Assembly: GCA_949987705.1 (NCBI GenBank)
Contig: OX465283.1
Span: forward strand, 75,091,720 to 75,155,719
DNA length: 64,000 nucleotides
Direction of reading: 5' to 3'
From: Thereva unica
Taxonomy: Eukaryota; Arthropoda; Insecta; Diptera; Therevidae
Positions within the stretch are counted from its first letter, which is position 1, and each line of letters starts with the position of its first letter. The notes under the pieces were generated by a model, which saw only the letters and a list, made by a program, of their open reading frames with translations, did no database searches and was not told the DNA's origin. Positions 34,024 through 43,569 of this stretch are shown piece after piece. Made by a program: the position numbers and the translations under genes.

Positions 34024-34330
34024 ATTAAAAACGCAAATCTCAGAAAAAACGCGACGGTAAAGTAGTGAACGAAGTGTTTTTTAAAGTACGGAGAAACAAA
34101 CTGTGTCGCGACTAAAACGGCGGGAAAATTTGTGTAAAAATATATTAATAATTAAAAGTGTTTTCACTAGTTTCAACGAAAAAATTCCTACACTTTTAAT
34201 AATTTTAGTTAGAACCAGGAATACAAAAGTTGTGTAGCGAGTTTTATATAAAAGAAGAAATTTTTTTAATAACAGTGTTTCGTCAGTTTAAAGGCGAAGA
34301 AAATACTTACAGTTCTTTTGTTAAAAATCA

Positions 34331-35545
34331 GTGGTTTTATTGAAAAGAAAAAAAAAACTTTTCTTGTTTATGAGAAACAGCAGAAAACATATTTGTGACG
34401 AAAATCGAAGGATGGAGCTAAATGAGCAGGTAAAGAACATCATGGAGCAACAAGAGGCTCAAATCCAGGCTCTTCAGGCCAGGGTGGAACAGCTAATGCA
34501 ACCAACAATACCAGCAGTCCAGAACAATTTTATTTTAACACCGGAGCAGTTCCTCAACCATATTACTAAATTAAGGTGCTTCAATGGGAAGGACGAATTT
34601 ACTGTGCAGGAGTTCATAAAAACTGTGGAGCGGACATTGTTACTCTGTCAGGACATACCAGGACTAAGGAACTATGCCATTGCGACGATAATAAACGACA
34701 AAATTCAAGGTGAAGCAAAAAGATGCATCCAGCGATTAAATACCAATGCCAGATGGGAAGACGTTGTAGCCGAACTAAAACAGCATTTCAAACCGAGACA
34801 TGACTACGCTGAATTATTAAACCAATGTAGAACATTAAAAGTAAGTAGTTTAAGAGAGCTTTTCTATTGTATTAAAGAAATCAATTACAAGTTGAATGAA
34901 TTGTACGATTTTGATGATAAAAAACCACCTACTTATCATCCCAGTAATAATGATAAATATTTAATGGACATAATTAGTAGTAAAGTGCATGATTTTATAA
35001 GAGTTACCATTCCTGAGGATTGCACAATCATTCAAGCTTATAATAAATTTGACCAATTAAAATTATTAGACAATGAAGATGCAGTAGATTCTAAGAGTAG
35101 AAGGAATAAGTATAAAAACTTTTTCGTCCATAATAAAACTAATAATAAAAATTCTTATGACAAAAATAACTATTACAACAATAATAAATCAGATAGAAAT
35201 AATAGTGATAATAATAATAAAAACAATTTCAACAGAAATATTTCAAATTTTAATAACAATTACAGAAATAATTATAATAGAAACAGTAATAGTGCTTCCG
35301 GGATACAGAGAAGTGATTACAATAGTTTCAATAGGAATTACAATCCCAATTATTCAGTACAGTATCGTAGAGAAAATCAAAACTTTTATCAGCAATCTAG
35401 ACAAAACTCTGGGCAAGTTAGGAACTATCCTATTCAGGAACCTATGGAAATTAGTAGCTTAAATCAGGCTCAGGATGTAAATTTTCATTATCAGGGTGAA
35501 GACGTAAATTTTCATTTACAGCCTCAGAAATCAAAGTCCCCATAA
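34331..35545 (+). CDS. gag: Gag polyprotein of the Gypsy/errantivirus-like element
   Basis: The ORF is 404 codons from the first ATG; the better start is probably the ATG at 34412 (MELNEQVKN), which opens directly into a coiled coil rich in Gln and Glu, while the preceding 27 residues are a Lys-rich leader. A capsid-like alpha-helical region follows (about residues 70-260, with TLLLCQDIPG and YAELLNQCRTLKV). The last third is an Asn-rich, basic tail encoded by AAT/AAC-rich DNA (about 35130-35400). There are no CCHC knuckles, as usual in errantiviruses, and the basic tail probably binds RNA. The end overlaps pol by 46 bases in the -1 frame. Confidence 0.88.
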   Translation: MVLLKRKKKLFLFMRNSRKHICDENRRMELNEQVKNIMEQQEAQIQALQARVEQLMQPTIPAVQNNFILTPEQFLNHITKLRCFNGKDEFTVQEFIKTVERTLLLCQDIPGLRNYAIATIINDKIQGEAKRCIQRLNTNARWEDVVAELKQHFKPRHDYAELLNQCRTLKVSSLRELFYCIKEINYKLNELYDFDDKKPPTYHPSNNDKYLMDIISSKVHDFIRVTIPEDCTIIQAYNKFDQLKLLDNEDAVDSKSRRNKYKNFFVHNKTNNKNSYDKNNYYNNNKSDRNNSDNNNKNNFNRNISNFNNNYRNNYNRNSNSASGIQRSDYNSFNRNYNPNYSVQYRRENQNFYQQSRQNSGQVRNYPIQEPMEISSLNQAQDVNFHYQGEDVNFHLQPQKSKSP

Positions 35546-38500
35546 TAATAATTACACTAGGCAACCAAAAAATCAAATGTCTTATCGATACCGGATCAGT
35601 CACTAGCGTAATCAGTCCAAATATACTTATCGATTTTTCTGAAGAAAAATTAGAAAACCCTCTTTTTTATTCGACCATTAACGGAATAAATAAAGTTACA
35701 TACCAAGTTACAACCCCAATGCCTAAAGAATTCAAATTTTTTGGCACTTTAAATTGGAAAATAATTAACCTTAACGGTAGAAAATATGACGCAATCATGG
35801 GTCAGAATTTCTTAGTACCTTTTAAGGCTAAAATCGATTTAGGAAGTAAAGACATAGAAGTGAATAACAATAAAATTTTATTTGAAGATAGTTGTTATAC
35901 CTTTAATATTAGTGAAATATGCACATTAGATGGAATTAAAGACAACTTCTTAGGTAAACTAAACTTAGACCATTTAAACACAGAAGAGGTAGACAAAATA
36001 ACAAGATTACTTAAACAGCACGAAGATCTATTCTTTAAAGATGGTGAGAAACTGACTTCAACATATGAAATCAAACATGAAATAATTACCACCACCGACA
36101 AGCCCATATATTCAAAAATCTATAGGTATCCGCAGATACATGAAAAAGAAATAGAGCGTCAAATACAGGAAATGCTTGAACAAGGTATTATAACCGAAAG
36201 CAATTCCCCTTATAACAGTCCATTATGGATTGTTCCCAAAAAAACAGACAACTCTGGTCAAAGAAAATGGAGAATCGTTATCGACTACAGAAAACTGAAT
36301 GAAGTTACTGTAGACGATAAATTCCCCATTCCAAATATCGAAAGCATTTTGAACAAACTTGGCAGAGCCCAATACTTTACGACGATTGATCTAGCCAAGG
36401 GCTTTCACCAAATTTTAATGAAAGAAACTGATAGGAAAAAAACTGCATTTTCAACCCCATTCGGGCACTACGAATATCTAAGAATGCCATTTGGGTTGAA
36501 AAATGCCCCCTCAACCTTTCAAAGGTTAATGAATTCGGTATTACGTGAATACATTAATAAACTATGTATCGTCTATATGGACGACATTCTAATATTTAGC
36601 ACTTCTTTAGAAGAGCATTTAACAAATATAGCAAAGATTTTTAAGAAATTAAAGCTAGCTGGACTTAAGATACAGGTTGACAAATGCAATTTCCTGAAAA
36701 GGGAAACGGAATTTTTGGGTCATATACTGACATCGAAAGGAATTAAACCAAACCCCAGAAAAATAGAAGTAATCCAAAATTTAAATCTCCCGACTACACC
36801 GAAGCAAATAAAGTCATTTCTAGGTATTACGGGATATTATAGGAAGTTTGTGAAAGATTACGCAAAAATTGCAACTCCTATGGTTAAATATCTCAAGAAA
36901 TCCGAAAAAATCAATACAAATGATCCCAGTTACATTACTGCTTTTGAAAAGCTCAAAGAAATAATTACTAATCACCCAATTTTAAGATATCCCGATTTCA
37001 ATAAACGATTCAAGCTCATTACCGATGCTAGTAATTTAGCGATGGGCGCCGTTCTTACACAAGAAGGCCACCCAATCTGCTATGCCTCTAGAACTCTTAA
37101 CGATCATGAGAAAAATTACTCAACTATCGAGAAAGAATTGTTAGCGATAGTTTGGGGTACTAAATATTTCCGACCGTACTTATTCGGTAAAGAGTTTGAC
37201 CTTCTTACAGATCACCAACCAATTAAATGGCTTCAATCCAAACATACAGGTAAAGATATTAACCCCCGTTTGCAAAGATGGCTCATACAATTAGGCGAAT
37301 ATGACATAAAAATTGAGCATATTAAAGGAAAAGAGAATAAAGTTGCCGACTTCCTTAGCCGCATCAATTCAGAAACGAATGAAATTAACCATATAGAGGA
37401 ACATCTTAGTGATGAAACTAATAACGATAATCTAAGCATCACTCCACAGGAATCAATGGAAGTGCAGACACTTCATTCGCAAAGGGAAAATTTTAACGAT
37501 CACATACCAATACTTGAAACGGTAGTGAACAGATTTAGATTTCAAATTATACTCGTTGATCTAAAACAAAAAGAATATGAACAGGTTTTTAACAATAGTA
37601 GAATATTTGTAGATAGAAACGATCTCGAGCAAGAAACAGACATTTTTAGAAGATATATAAAAAAGGGTAAAATAGGTATATATTCAGAACTAGATGATCG
37701 AGAATATAATAAGTTGCAAAGGAAATTGATAGAAATGTATCCAAATAGATCAGTTGTCAAGTTTATCAGATGTAGTTATTTTGCGAAAGACATAGATGAT
37801 GTAGAAACATTAAAGAAGCAAATAGCGATATTCCACAAAAAGGAATCAGGACATTGCGGAATTGTAGCGACATATGAAAAACTCAAAAAATCAATATATC
37901 ACCCTAAGTTAAAAATAACAATTCACGAAATTCTTAACAACTGTGATATATGCACAGGAGCAAAATATGATAGGAAACCCATTAACAAAACTTTCGAAAT
38001 AACGGAAACTCCCAAAACAATAAATGAAATAGTACATATAGACATATACACAAATAGTAAACATAATTTTATAAATGTAGTAGATAGATTTTCAAAACAT
38101 GCAATGTGCTTACATTTAGAAGATAGAAACCACGTTACGATATTAGAGAAAATAAGGCAAATTATAGCTATAAAAGGAAAAATGAAAAAAATTATTTTTG
38201 ATAACGAATTTGGTTCAAAACATATAAAAGCTTTCTGCGAAAACGAAGGTATAGAATATCACACAACTAAACCAAATAGCCACACAGGTAATGCTGATGT
38301 CGAAAGACTTAACGGTACATTAACCGAAAAAATTAGGGTACTAAATCTAGAAGAAAAATTACCTATACGATTACAGATTCTTAAAGCAATAGAAAAGTAT
38401 AATAATTCATATCATTCAACAATCAAAACAACACCCTTATCTGTACAGAATAGAGAAGTAAATTTTAATACAATATATGATAGGTTAATCAAATCAAAAG

Positions 38501-38757
38501 AAAACGTTATTCACAAAAGAAACAAATGTAGAGAAAATTATGAAGAGCATAGGGAAATAGGTTTTATTAAAAATTACAAGTCACTTAGGCACAAAGAAGA
38601 ACCCAAATTTAGAAAATACAATTTGACCAATATCCATGAAACAAATATTAAGCGACCCTTTAAATTTGCAGGTCAAAACAAACCCAATCAAAATTGTACT
38701 GTTTTGGATACTTGTGTTTCTAATACCAACGATGAGCCACCAAACCATGATAATTGA
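35500..38757 (+). CDS. pol: Pol polyprotein (protease, RT, RNase H, integrase)
   Basis: The frame opens after a TGA at 35497-35499 and is entered by -1 frameshifting from gag; the first ATG (35719) lies inside the protease and is not the true start. Domains in order: protease with CLIDTGSVTSV (Asp codon at 35587); RT with the YMDD box at 36574-36585 and KKTAFSTPFGHYEY; RNase H with LITDASNLAMGAVL near 37020; integrase with an HH-CC zinc module (about 37835-37965) and catalytic Asp (38041), Asp (38200) and Glu (38302). Only 33 residues separate the last two, because DNEF replaces the longer DNG..F form. The 3' end overlaps env by about 120 bases. Confidence 0.92.
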   Translation, partial: RRKFSFTASEIKVPIIIITLGNQKIKCLIDTGSVTSVISPNILIDFSEEKLENPLFYSTINGINKVTYQVTTPMPKEFKFFGTLNWKIINLNGRKYDAIMGQNFLVPFKAKIDLGSKDIEVNNNKILFEDSCYTFNISEICTLDGIKDNFLGKLNLDHLNTEEVDKITRLLKQHEDLFFKDGEKLTSTYEIKHEIITTTDKPIYSKIYRYPQIHEKEIERQIQEMLEQGIITESNSPYNSPLWIVPKKTDNSGQRKWRIVIDYRKLNEVTVDDKFPIPNIESILNKLGRAQYFTTIDLAKGFHQILMKETDRKKTAFSTPFGHYEYLRMPFGLKNAPSTFQRLMNSVLREYINKLCIVYMDDILIFSTSLEEHLTNIAKIFKKLKLAGLKIQVDKCNFLKRETEFLGHILTSKGIKPNPRKIEVIQNLNLPTTPKQIKSFLGITGYYRKFVKDYAKIATPMVKYLKKSEKINTNDPSYITAFEKLKEIITNHPILRYPDFNKRFKLITDASNLAMGAVLTQEGHPICYASRTLNDHEKNYSTIEKELLAIVWGTKYFRPYLFGKEFDLLTDHQPIKWLQSKHTGKDINPRLQRWLIQLGEYDIKIEHIKGKENKVADFLSRINSETNEINHIEEHLSDETNNDNLSITPQESMEVQTLHSQRENFNDHIPILETVVNRFRFQIILVDLKQKEYEQVFNNSRIFVDRNDLEQETDIFRRYIKKGKIGIYSELDDREYNKLQRKLIEMYPNRSVVKFIRCSYFAKDIDDVETLKKQIAIFHKKESGHCGIVATYEKLKKSIYHPKLKITIHEILNNCDICTGAKYDRKPINKTFEITETPKTINEIVHIDIYTNSKHNFINVVDRFSKHAMCLHLEDRNHVTILEKIRQIIAIKGKMKKIIFDNEFGSKHIKAFCENEGIEYHTTKPNSHTGNADVERLNGTLTEKIRVLNLEEKLPIRLQILKAIEKYNNSYHSTIKTTPLSVQNREVNFNTIYDRLIKSKENVIHKRNKCRENYEEHREIGFIKNYKSLRHKEEPKFRKYNLTNIHETNIKRPFKFAGQNKPNQNCTVLDTCVSNTNDEPPNHDN
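35506..35512 (+). promoter_or_regulatory. Predicted -1 ribosomal frameshift site A AAT TTT
   Basis: In the gag frame the heptamer reads A AAT TTT, a canonical X XXY YYZ slippery sequence, 33 bases before the gag stop and directly after the TGA that limits the pol frame. A slip here leads straight into the protease. An identical heptamer 27 bases upstream (35479-35485) would run into that TGA instead. Confidence 0.7.
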
Positions 38758-40192
38758 AAAAATCGCTTCTGAACACGGATATGCCGAAATAAAAATAGGT
38801 AATGCCGAAATTATAGATAAATTTGAGATAATCCTACACAGGATATACCCCAACGAAATATTGGACTTGGTATGCAGCTTGGAATCAACGCTGAAAAATT
38901 TAAATTTAGAAGACCACAAGGAACTAATGCAAAGCAGAATCGTTAGAATTAAGAATAAAATAAAAACACTGTTACCGTTTAGGCATAAAAGAGGACTCTT
39001 AAATCTAGGAGGAACAATAAATAAATGGTTATTCGGGACCATGGACAATGATGACCGAGTTGACATCGAAAATCATCTTAATGCTATTGACCAAAATAAC
39101 CACAACCTAATCAAAGGTCTAAATCAACAGATTAAAATAAATGAAAATTTCAACAAAACATTCATAAAAATTAAGAATATCATCGAAGCCGACAGAACAA
39201 AGATTTTGAGCCGCTTTAAGGAACTCAATGACACAGAAACAAGGATACTCTCTGAGAATATCTTTTTAGAGCAAATGTTTAAATTAAACTATATAGAAAA
39301 CCAAGTCGAACATCTCCAGAATAATATTGCTTCTGCTCGATTAGGACTCTTACTTCCAAACATATTGACTGATGAGGAAATAAATGAATACAATATAGAC
39401 TTTAACAAATTGTCTAATATCCGTCTAGCTGTTGCAAAACACATAGATGACTCAATAATTTTCGCCATTAAAATCCCAACCCATAGTTTCGTAACCAGTA
39501 ATAGCTTATTGATACCTATTGTAAATTCTCTAAAGAAGCAAGTAGATTCCGATATTGAATACATAATAAGACACAATGGACAAGTTTTAACTTATTCCGA
39601 AGGTAAATCATTAAAAGAGTTAATAAAAAGTAAAAATTGCATTAATCTTAAAAATTGTAAATTTATCGATAAAGTAGAAGAAGAAATAATAACGATAGAA
39701 GAAAATATAATAATTATTAATAATTTTAAACAAACTAATTTAAACAGTACTTGTGACGAAAGAATCATTCTACTTAAAGGAAGTTATTTTATAAATTTTA
39801 ACAACTGCACAATTCAAATTAAGGATAGGATATTTAGTAATAAGTTAAGAATATTTACGGAAAAGTTTGTGATACCAACAAACACCAATGATACATTTAG
39901 AAATGACGAATTAACATTTGAAAAAATTTTGCTTGACAAACAAAGTAATATCGAAAAAATAGATGAAATAAAATACCATAAAATTGTAAATTACAGCTTA
40001 ACAACAATAATTGTTATTATTATATCAGGTTTATTCATAACATATTTGTACTGTAAACGTAAACAGATAAATATTAAAATTACAAAAAGGATCCAGGAGA
40101 ATCCTAAAACAAGAGAGGGAGGAGTTATGTATAAACCCGACCCTATTAACTTTCAAGAAATTCTAGATAAATATTCGAAAAATAACTCTTAA
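38636..40192 (+). CDS. env: Env-like, F-type fusion glycoprotein
   Basis: The 518-codon ORF overlaps pol in another frame and is presumably expressed from a spliced RNA, as known in gypsy-type errantiviruses, so the exact N-terminus is open. A hydrophobic signal segment lies at about residues 17-32. The furin-like motif RHKR at 116-119 is followed by a Gly/Leu-rich stretch (GLLNLGG, FGTMDNDD), as at the fusion peptide of errantivirus Env and baculovirus F proteins. A coiled-coil-prone region follows. A transmembrane helix at about 451-472 (TTIIVIIISGLFITYLYC) precedes a 46-residue basic tail. The final 22 residues are encoded inside the 3' LTR. No internal stop was seen. Confidence 0.85.
   Translation: MKQILSDPLNLQVKTNPIKIVLFWILVFLIPTMSHQTMIIEKIASEHGYAEIKIGNAEIIDKFEIILHRIYPNEILDLVCSLESTLKNLNLEDHKELMQSRIVRIKNKIKTLLPFRHKRGLLNLGGTINKWLFGTMDNDDRVDIENHLNAIDQNNHNLIKGLNQQIKINENFNKTFIKIKNIIEADRTKILSRFKELNDTETRILSENIFLEQMFKLNYIENQVEHLQNNIASARLGLLLPNILTDEEINEYNIDFNKLSNIRLAVAKHIDDSIIFAIKIPTHSFVTSNSLLIPIVNSLKKQVDSDIEYIIRHNGQVLTYSEGKSLKELIKSKNCINLKNCKFIDKVEEEIITIEENIIIINNFKQTNLNSTCDERIILLKGSYFINFNNCTIQIKDRIFSNKLRIFTEKFVIPTNTNDTFRNDELTFEKILLDKQSNIEKIDEIKYHKIVNYSLTTIIVIIISGLFITYLYCKRKQINIKITKRIQENPKTREGGVMYKPDPINFQEILDKYSKNNS
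40111..40122 (+). promoter_or_regulatory. Polypurine tract
   Basis: AAGAGAGGGAGG lies directly before the 3' LTR and is the expected plus-strand primer. It also encodes part of the Env tail. Confidence 0.88.
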
Positions 40193-40556
40193 TCTTTGTA
40201 TGAAGACAAAACAAAAATCTCACATTTCCTTCAATGCAAATGTGACATTTTTGCCTTGCATTATTCTCGGAATTCTTATCGCAATAATTTCACTTCATGA
40301 CGACCAAGGGTAACCTTAATTCTTAGAAATTTATCGCCTGACAAAATTACTTAAATTACATCAAGGCACAGATCAAGAGTTAGAGAGAATATTCAATTAG
40401 TCTTAAGATTCATTTATAACCAACAAGACCCTCAAAAGAGTGGTCCTTAAAAGATACATATAAAAATATTTTTATTTCTTTTAATAAATTTGATTTTGTT
40501 TTAAAACTAATTAAAGTTTATTTTCTTTTAAAAGAATACGGAATAAAAATATAACT
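40123..40556 (+). repeat. 3' LTR of the Gypsy element
   Basis: It is 434 bp and matches the 5' LTR base for base as far as I could compare. It supplies the last codons and stop of env (40190-40192). Confidence 0.93.
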
Positions 40557-40730
40557 CGCGCGGCAACGCGCAAGAAGTATGTAGAAAGTAAAGCAACTTA
40601 CGCGGTTTGTGCGTAGCGCTCAAGCCACATTTCGTTAGTTCGCATTGCAATACACATACTCTATTCTATCTGTCAATGTCCGCACCGCGTTTGCTCGAAA
40701 TTCTGTCACCAGCTTAAGGCTATAACCGTC

Positions 40731-41149
40731 ACGGCAGAAGCTGATCGAACTTGAACTTTTCCTGTGACAGGGTGATAGAACCAGCTGATTGTAATTAAAA
40801 TTTTAGGTTATGTGTATCTGAAATGTTTGTTTATTTGGATTTGTTTGGTTTCGCATGAACGTAAAGAGAGGTTTTTTTTTTTTTTAAATTGCTTGTTTGT
40901 TTATTTATATTTTTTAGTTACTTCCATTTTTACTCTCTTCACGTTAGTTGTCAAAAGTCAAGATTGTTTTTGGCTGCGAAAGATTTCGCCACAAATGTAA
41001 AACGCGTATTAAAAATTTGCGACAGAAATGATCAGCTGCGAGACGGCGTGACGGAAAAATGTCAGATATGTAAATGCAACTTGAATATGAATATCTACTT
41101 CCACTTAGGCTTGGCTGATCTAATTACAATATATACCTCAAAACAATAG
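40731..41149. other. No recognised feature
   Basis: Short T-rich ORFs only. Confidence 0.4.
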
Positions 41150-42111
41150 GAGCGCGTTCAAAAACCTTATTATGGTAAACCACGAGCGAAGCTGTGTTTA
41201 TGCTGTATCACTTCACTTAACCACGAAAGTTTATGGTTTAACTATGGCGATTTTTGAACGCACCGTGGTTAACTACAAGTTAAAGAAAATGAATTTGTTT
41301 TTCATAAAATAGGCTATTTGCTTCAATTATTTCGTCTGTCAAATTAATTAGGTATTTAGGGCCCGTGCGAATACTGGCTAAATTGCGGCTAAACTAAATT
41401 ATTGGAAAGGTCGGTATTGCAGTGCGATTTAGTCTTTTCACGAGGTGGCTAAAGTTGACAGTTACTGACTAAATTTTTTTAATGATATTTTGTTTATATG
41501 CAGAATATTCAATACCCCTTACATAAGTAAATAAAAAATAAAAGCTCCGAATGTTTGTAGTTTCTTTATTTTTAGATTTTTAGGCAATTCAGATCTGTAA
41601 AGGTAGATTCATACTATATCATTGCGATAGATTTATGATTAATTTCTTATTATTTTCATTTATGTTGTCTAATATCTATTGGAGCTAGTCGATATATATT
41701 TAAATTAAATTAAAACTAAGAACCGATACTCAAATGTTATTCTGTCAAAATAAAATTTAGTCACTTGAGAATTCGCACACCTCTACCGAACTAAATTGAA
41801 CATTGGAAATTTTGTGGAACGATTTAGTATTTCGAGGAAAGATTTAGTCATTTAGCCAGTATTCGCACAGGCCCTTATTTGCAATAATCTCACAAGTCCC
41901 ACTTTAATGTTTTCATGTGTTTAATATTAAAACAACTGTCAGAGCGTTGTTTTTATTCTTCTTCTTAAGAAACATATCGCAAACCATGCGCCCATGCTCC
42001 CGAGCAGAGGTACAATTTAACTACACTATAGTTAACCACGGGAGATTTTTAACGACAAAAGGTTACCATAGTTAACCATGGTTAACCAGAGTAAGGTTTT
42101 TAGACGCGCTC
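41150..42111. mobile_element. MITE with GAGCGCGT ends and GGTTAACCA-type subterminal repeats
   Basis: GAGCGCGTTCAAAAACCTTA at the left pairs inverted with TAAGGTTTTTAGACGCGCT at the right. Inside each end are several forms of GGTTAACCATGG/GGTTAACTA (near 41190, 41245, 41270, 42025, 42060-42090). It carries a nested Harbinger-like MITE. No ORF. Confidence 0.7.
41359..41874. mobile_element. Nested PIF/Harbinger MITE, 516 bp, TTA target duplication
   Basis: TIRs are GGGCCCGTGCGAATACTGGC and the inverted GCCAGTATTCGCACAGGCCC. TTA flanks both sides (41356-41358 and 41875-41877). Further similarity between arms (GATTTAGT, CTAAATT repeats) extends inward for about 120 bp. GGGCC termini and TTA targets are standard for PIF/Harbinger. 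Confidence 0.82.
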
Positions 42112-43569
42112 TGGATCTACAGATTTTAATAGGTATTGATATTAACCGTTGTCCTTAGCCGTCCTCCTTTTTCTGGGCTTGGGGCCGGCAAAATTATCTT
42201 GACGGAGTTGGCTAACCTGATATACCGCCAAATATATGGAAGTTAGTAAACCGAAAACTAGGCCTGGCGCAAGCGATATACTATTAAATAAATAATTATA
42301 AAATCAGAAAGAATTCGAAGATCTCAACTTTTTCTGGTTGTTTGGTTTCAAATGAAATTCCTCTAAAATAAAATGTTACTGTGGCACAGGGTAGAGATGA
42401 AATGAAATTATAAAAGCCACAGAGTCAAGCCGAAATGAAAAACTAATGGATATTAATTTGGCTAATGCTTACCTGACGTTAAGGCATCCCTGAAAGCTTA
42501 TGGAGCAGCCATAATTAGTGCCTAACTTATAAATGCATGAACTTGTTAATAATTCTCAGTAGTTTATCTTTCTACAATATTAACGATTCTCATCTAGTAT
42601 GACCTTATAATTTGCTGACTTTGTAATGGTGGAGCCCGTCTATCATTAACCAACCTGTCTCACTTTTCGCCCTGGACCGTTCCTTCTTGTATCACTTATC
42701 AAGAAGTTCTCATTCCGAATCCCACAGTATCTTAACAACATCATGAATATTTAACAAATACTGTACAGTTTCGTTATCCCCGTAGTCCCGCCCCTAGATA
42801 TCGAACTAAGCGATTCCTCCGCAAGGATAATTAACTAACAGTAAAATAATTTAGTAACATCGCCCGTTGGGAGTAATTTATATCGCTCTCACACAAAGTG
42901 CAACCCCAATTAATTCTTATGACGATCTTGATTTATTGGTCATTGAGCTCTCATGAACACAAGAGTTCCCGAGACACGTGCCCTCATTGGCAGACGTACC
43001 CGCTGTGGCTAATACGTAGTTGCAGAGATAAATCGGGTTTCAATTGAACAACAACACTGCAAGGGATGCAGCCATAAATCATCATTATTTTTCAGGTACC
43101 GAGCATAAAAGCTTTTGGTGAAAGGGTTGCGAAAGTGGATTTTCATAGAATAGAAGAAAATTATTAAAGTTTTATGGTATGCATTCTCGTTGCTTAGGAA
43201 ACGATGAATGGCGCTGAATTTTGTTTAATTAATAAATCATTGGGGAAGTGGAGAGTTTTATCCGGAGAAGGCAGATTATTAATATCCGTTTATTGAAAGT
43301 CACGCCCATCCACTTCTAAAAGCACTCAATCAATATCGTTCAATTACACGCTCTTTGTGGCCCCAGCTTATTGCTGCAATTGGACTTCAATTTATCCCTG
43401 AATATTTTGCCATGTAAAATCGGAATTATTTTGCATGCTATGAATATTCAGATTTTTTATATTTTATACAGAATCTAGCCTTTTCACTATCTTTTGATTT
43501 CCTAAAACATGAATATAGTGAGACAAATCCCTTTTTGTACTTTTCACGATGTCTATGAAAAACTGAATA
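42112..43569. other. No recognised feature
   Basis: About 1.45 kb without a supported ORF or repeat boundary. Confidence 0.4.

Larger units (their letters stand above)
33573..40556 (+). mobile_element. Complete Gypsy/errantivirus-like LTR retrotransposon with env
   Basis: Two 434-bp LTRs (33573-34006 and 40123-40556) enclose gag, pol and an env-like ORF, with primer site and polypurine tract in the right places. CGCG at 33569-33572 and 40557-40560 is a 4-bp target duplication inside an alternating CG site; errantiviruses are known to prefer alternating purine-pyrimidine targets. The AGTTA...TAACT termini, the gag without zinc knuckles, and the third ORF all fit that group. I saw no stop or frameshift other than the expected gag-pol shift, so this copy may still be functional. 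Confidence 0.93.
33186..40723. mobile_element. Older inverted-repeat element interrupted by the Gypsy insertion
   Basis: 33186-33238 (containing GGCGGTGCGGACATTG) pairs inverted with 40674-40723 (CAATGTCCGCACCGCG ... AAGGCTAT). Without the 6,984-bp Gypsy and its 4-bp duplication the element would be about 550 bp. The arms are about 75-80% alike by eye, so it is much older than the Gypsy insertion. Its own target duplication was not found. Confidence 0.5.

Noticed and set aside
35157..35462. Ile/Thr-rich ORF overlapping gag
   Set aside because: Frame-shifted reading of the AAT-rich Asn tail of gag.
38581..39066. 161-codon minus-strand ORF in the Gypsy element
   Set aside because: Antisense to the pol-env overlap, no recognisable protein.
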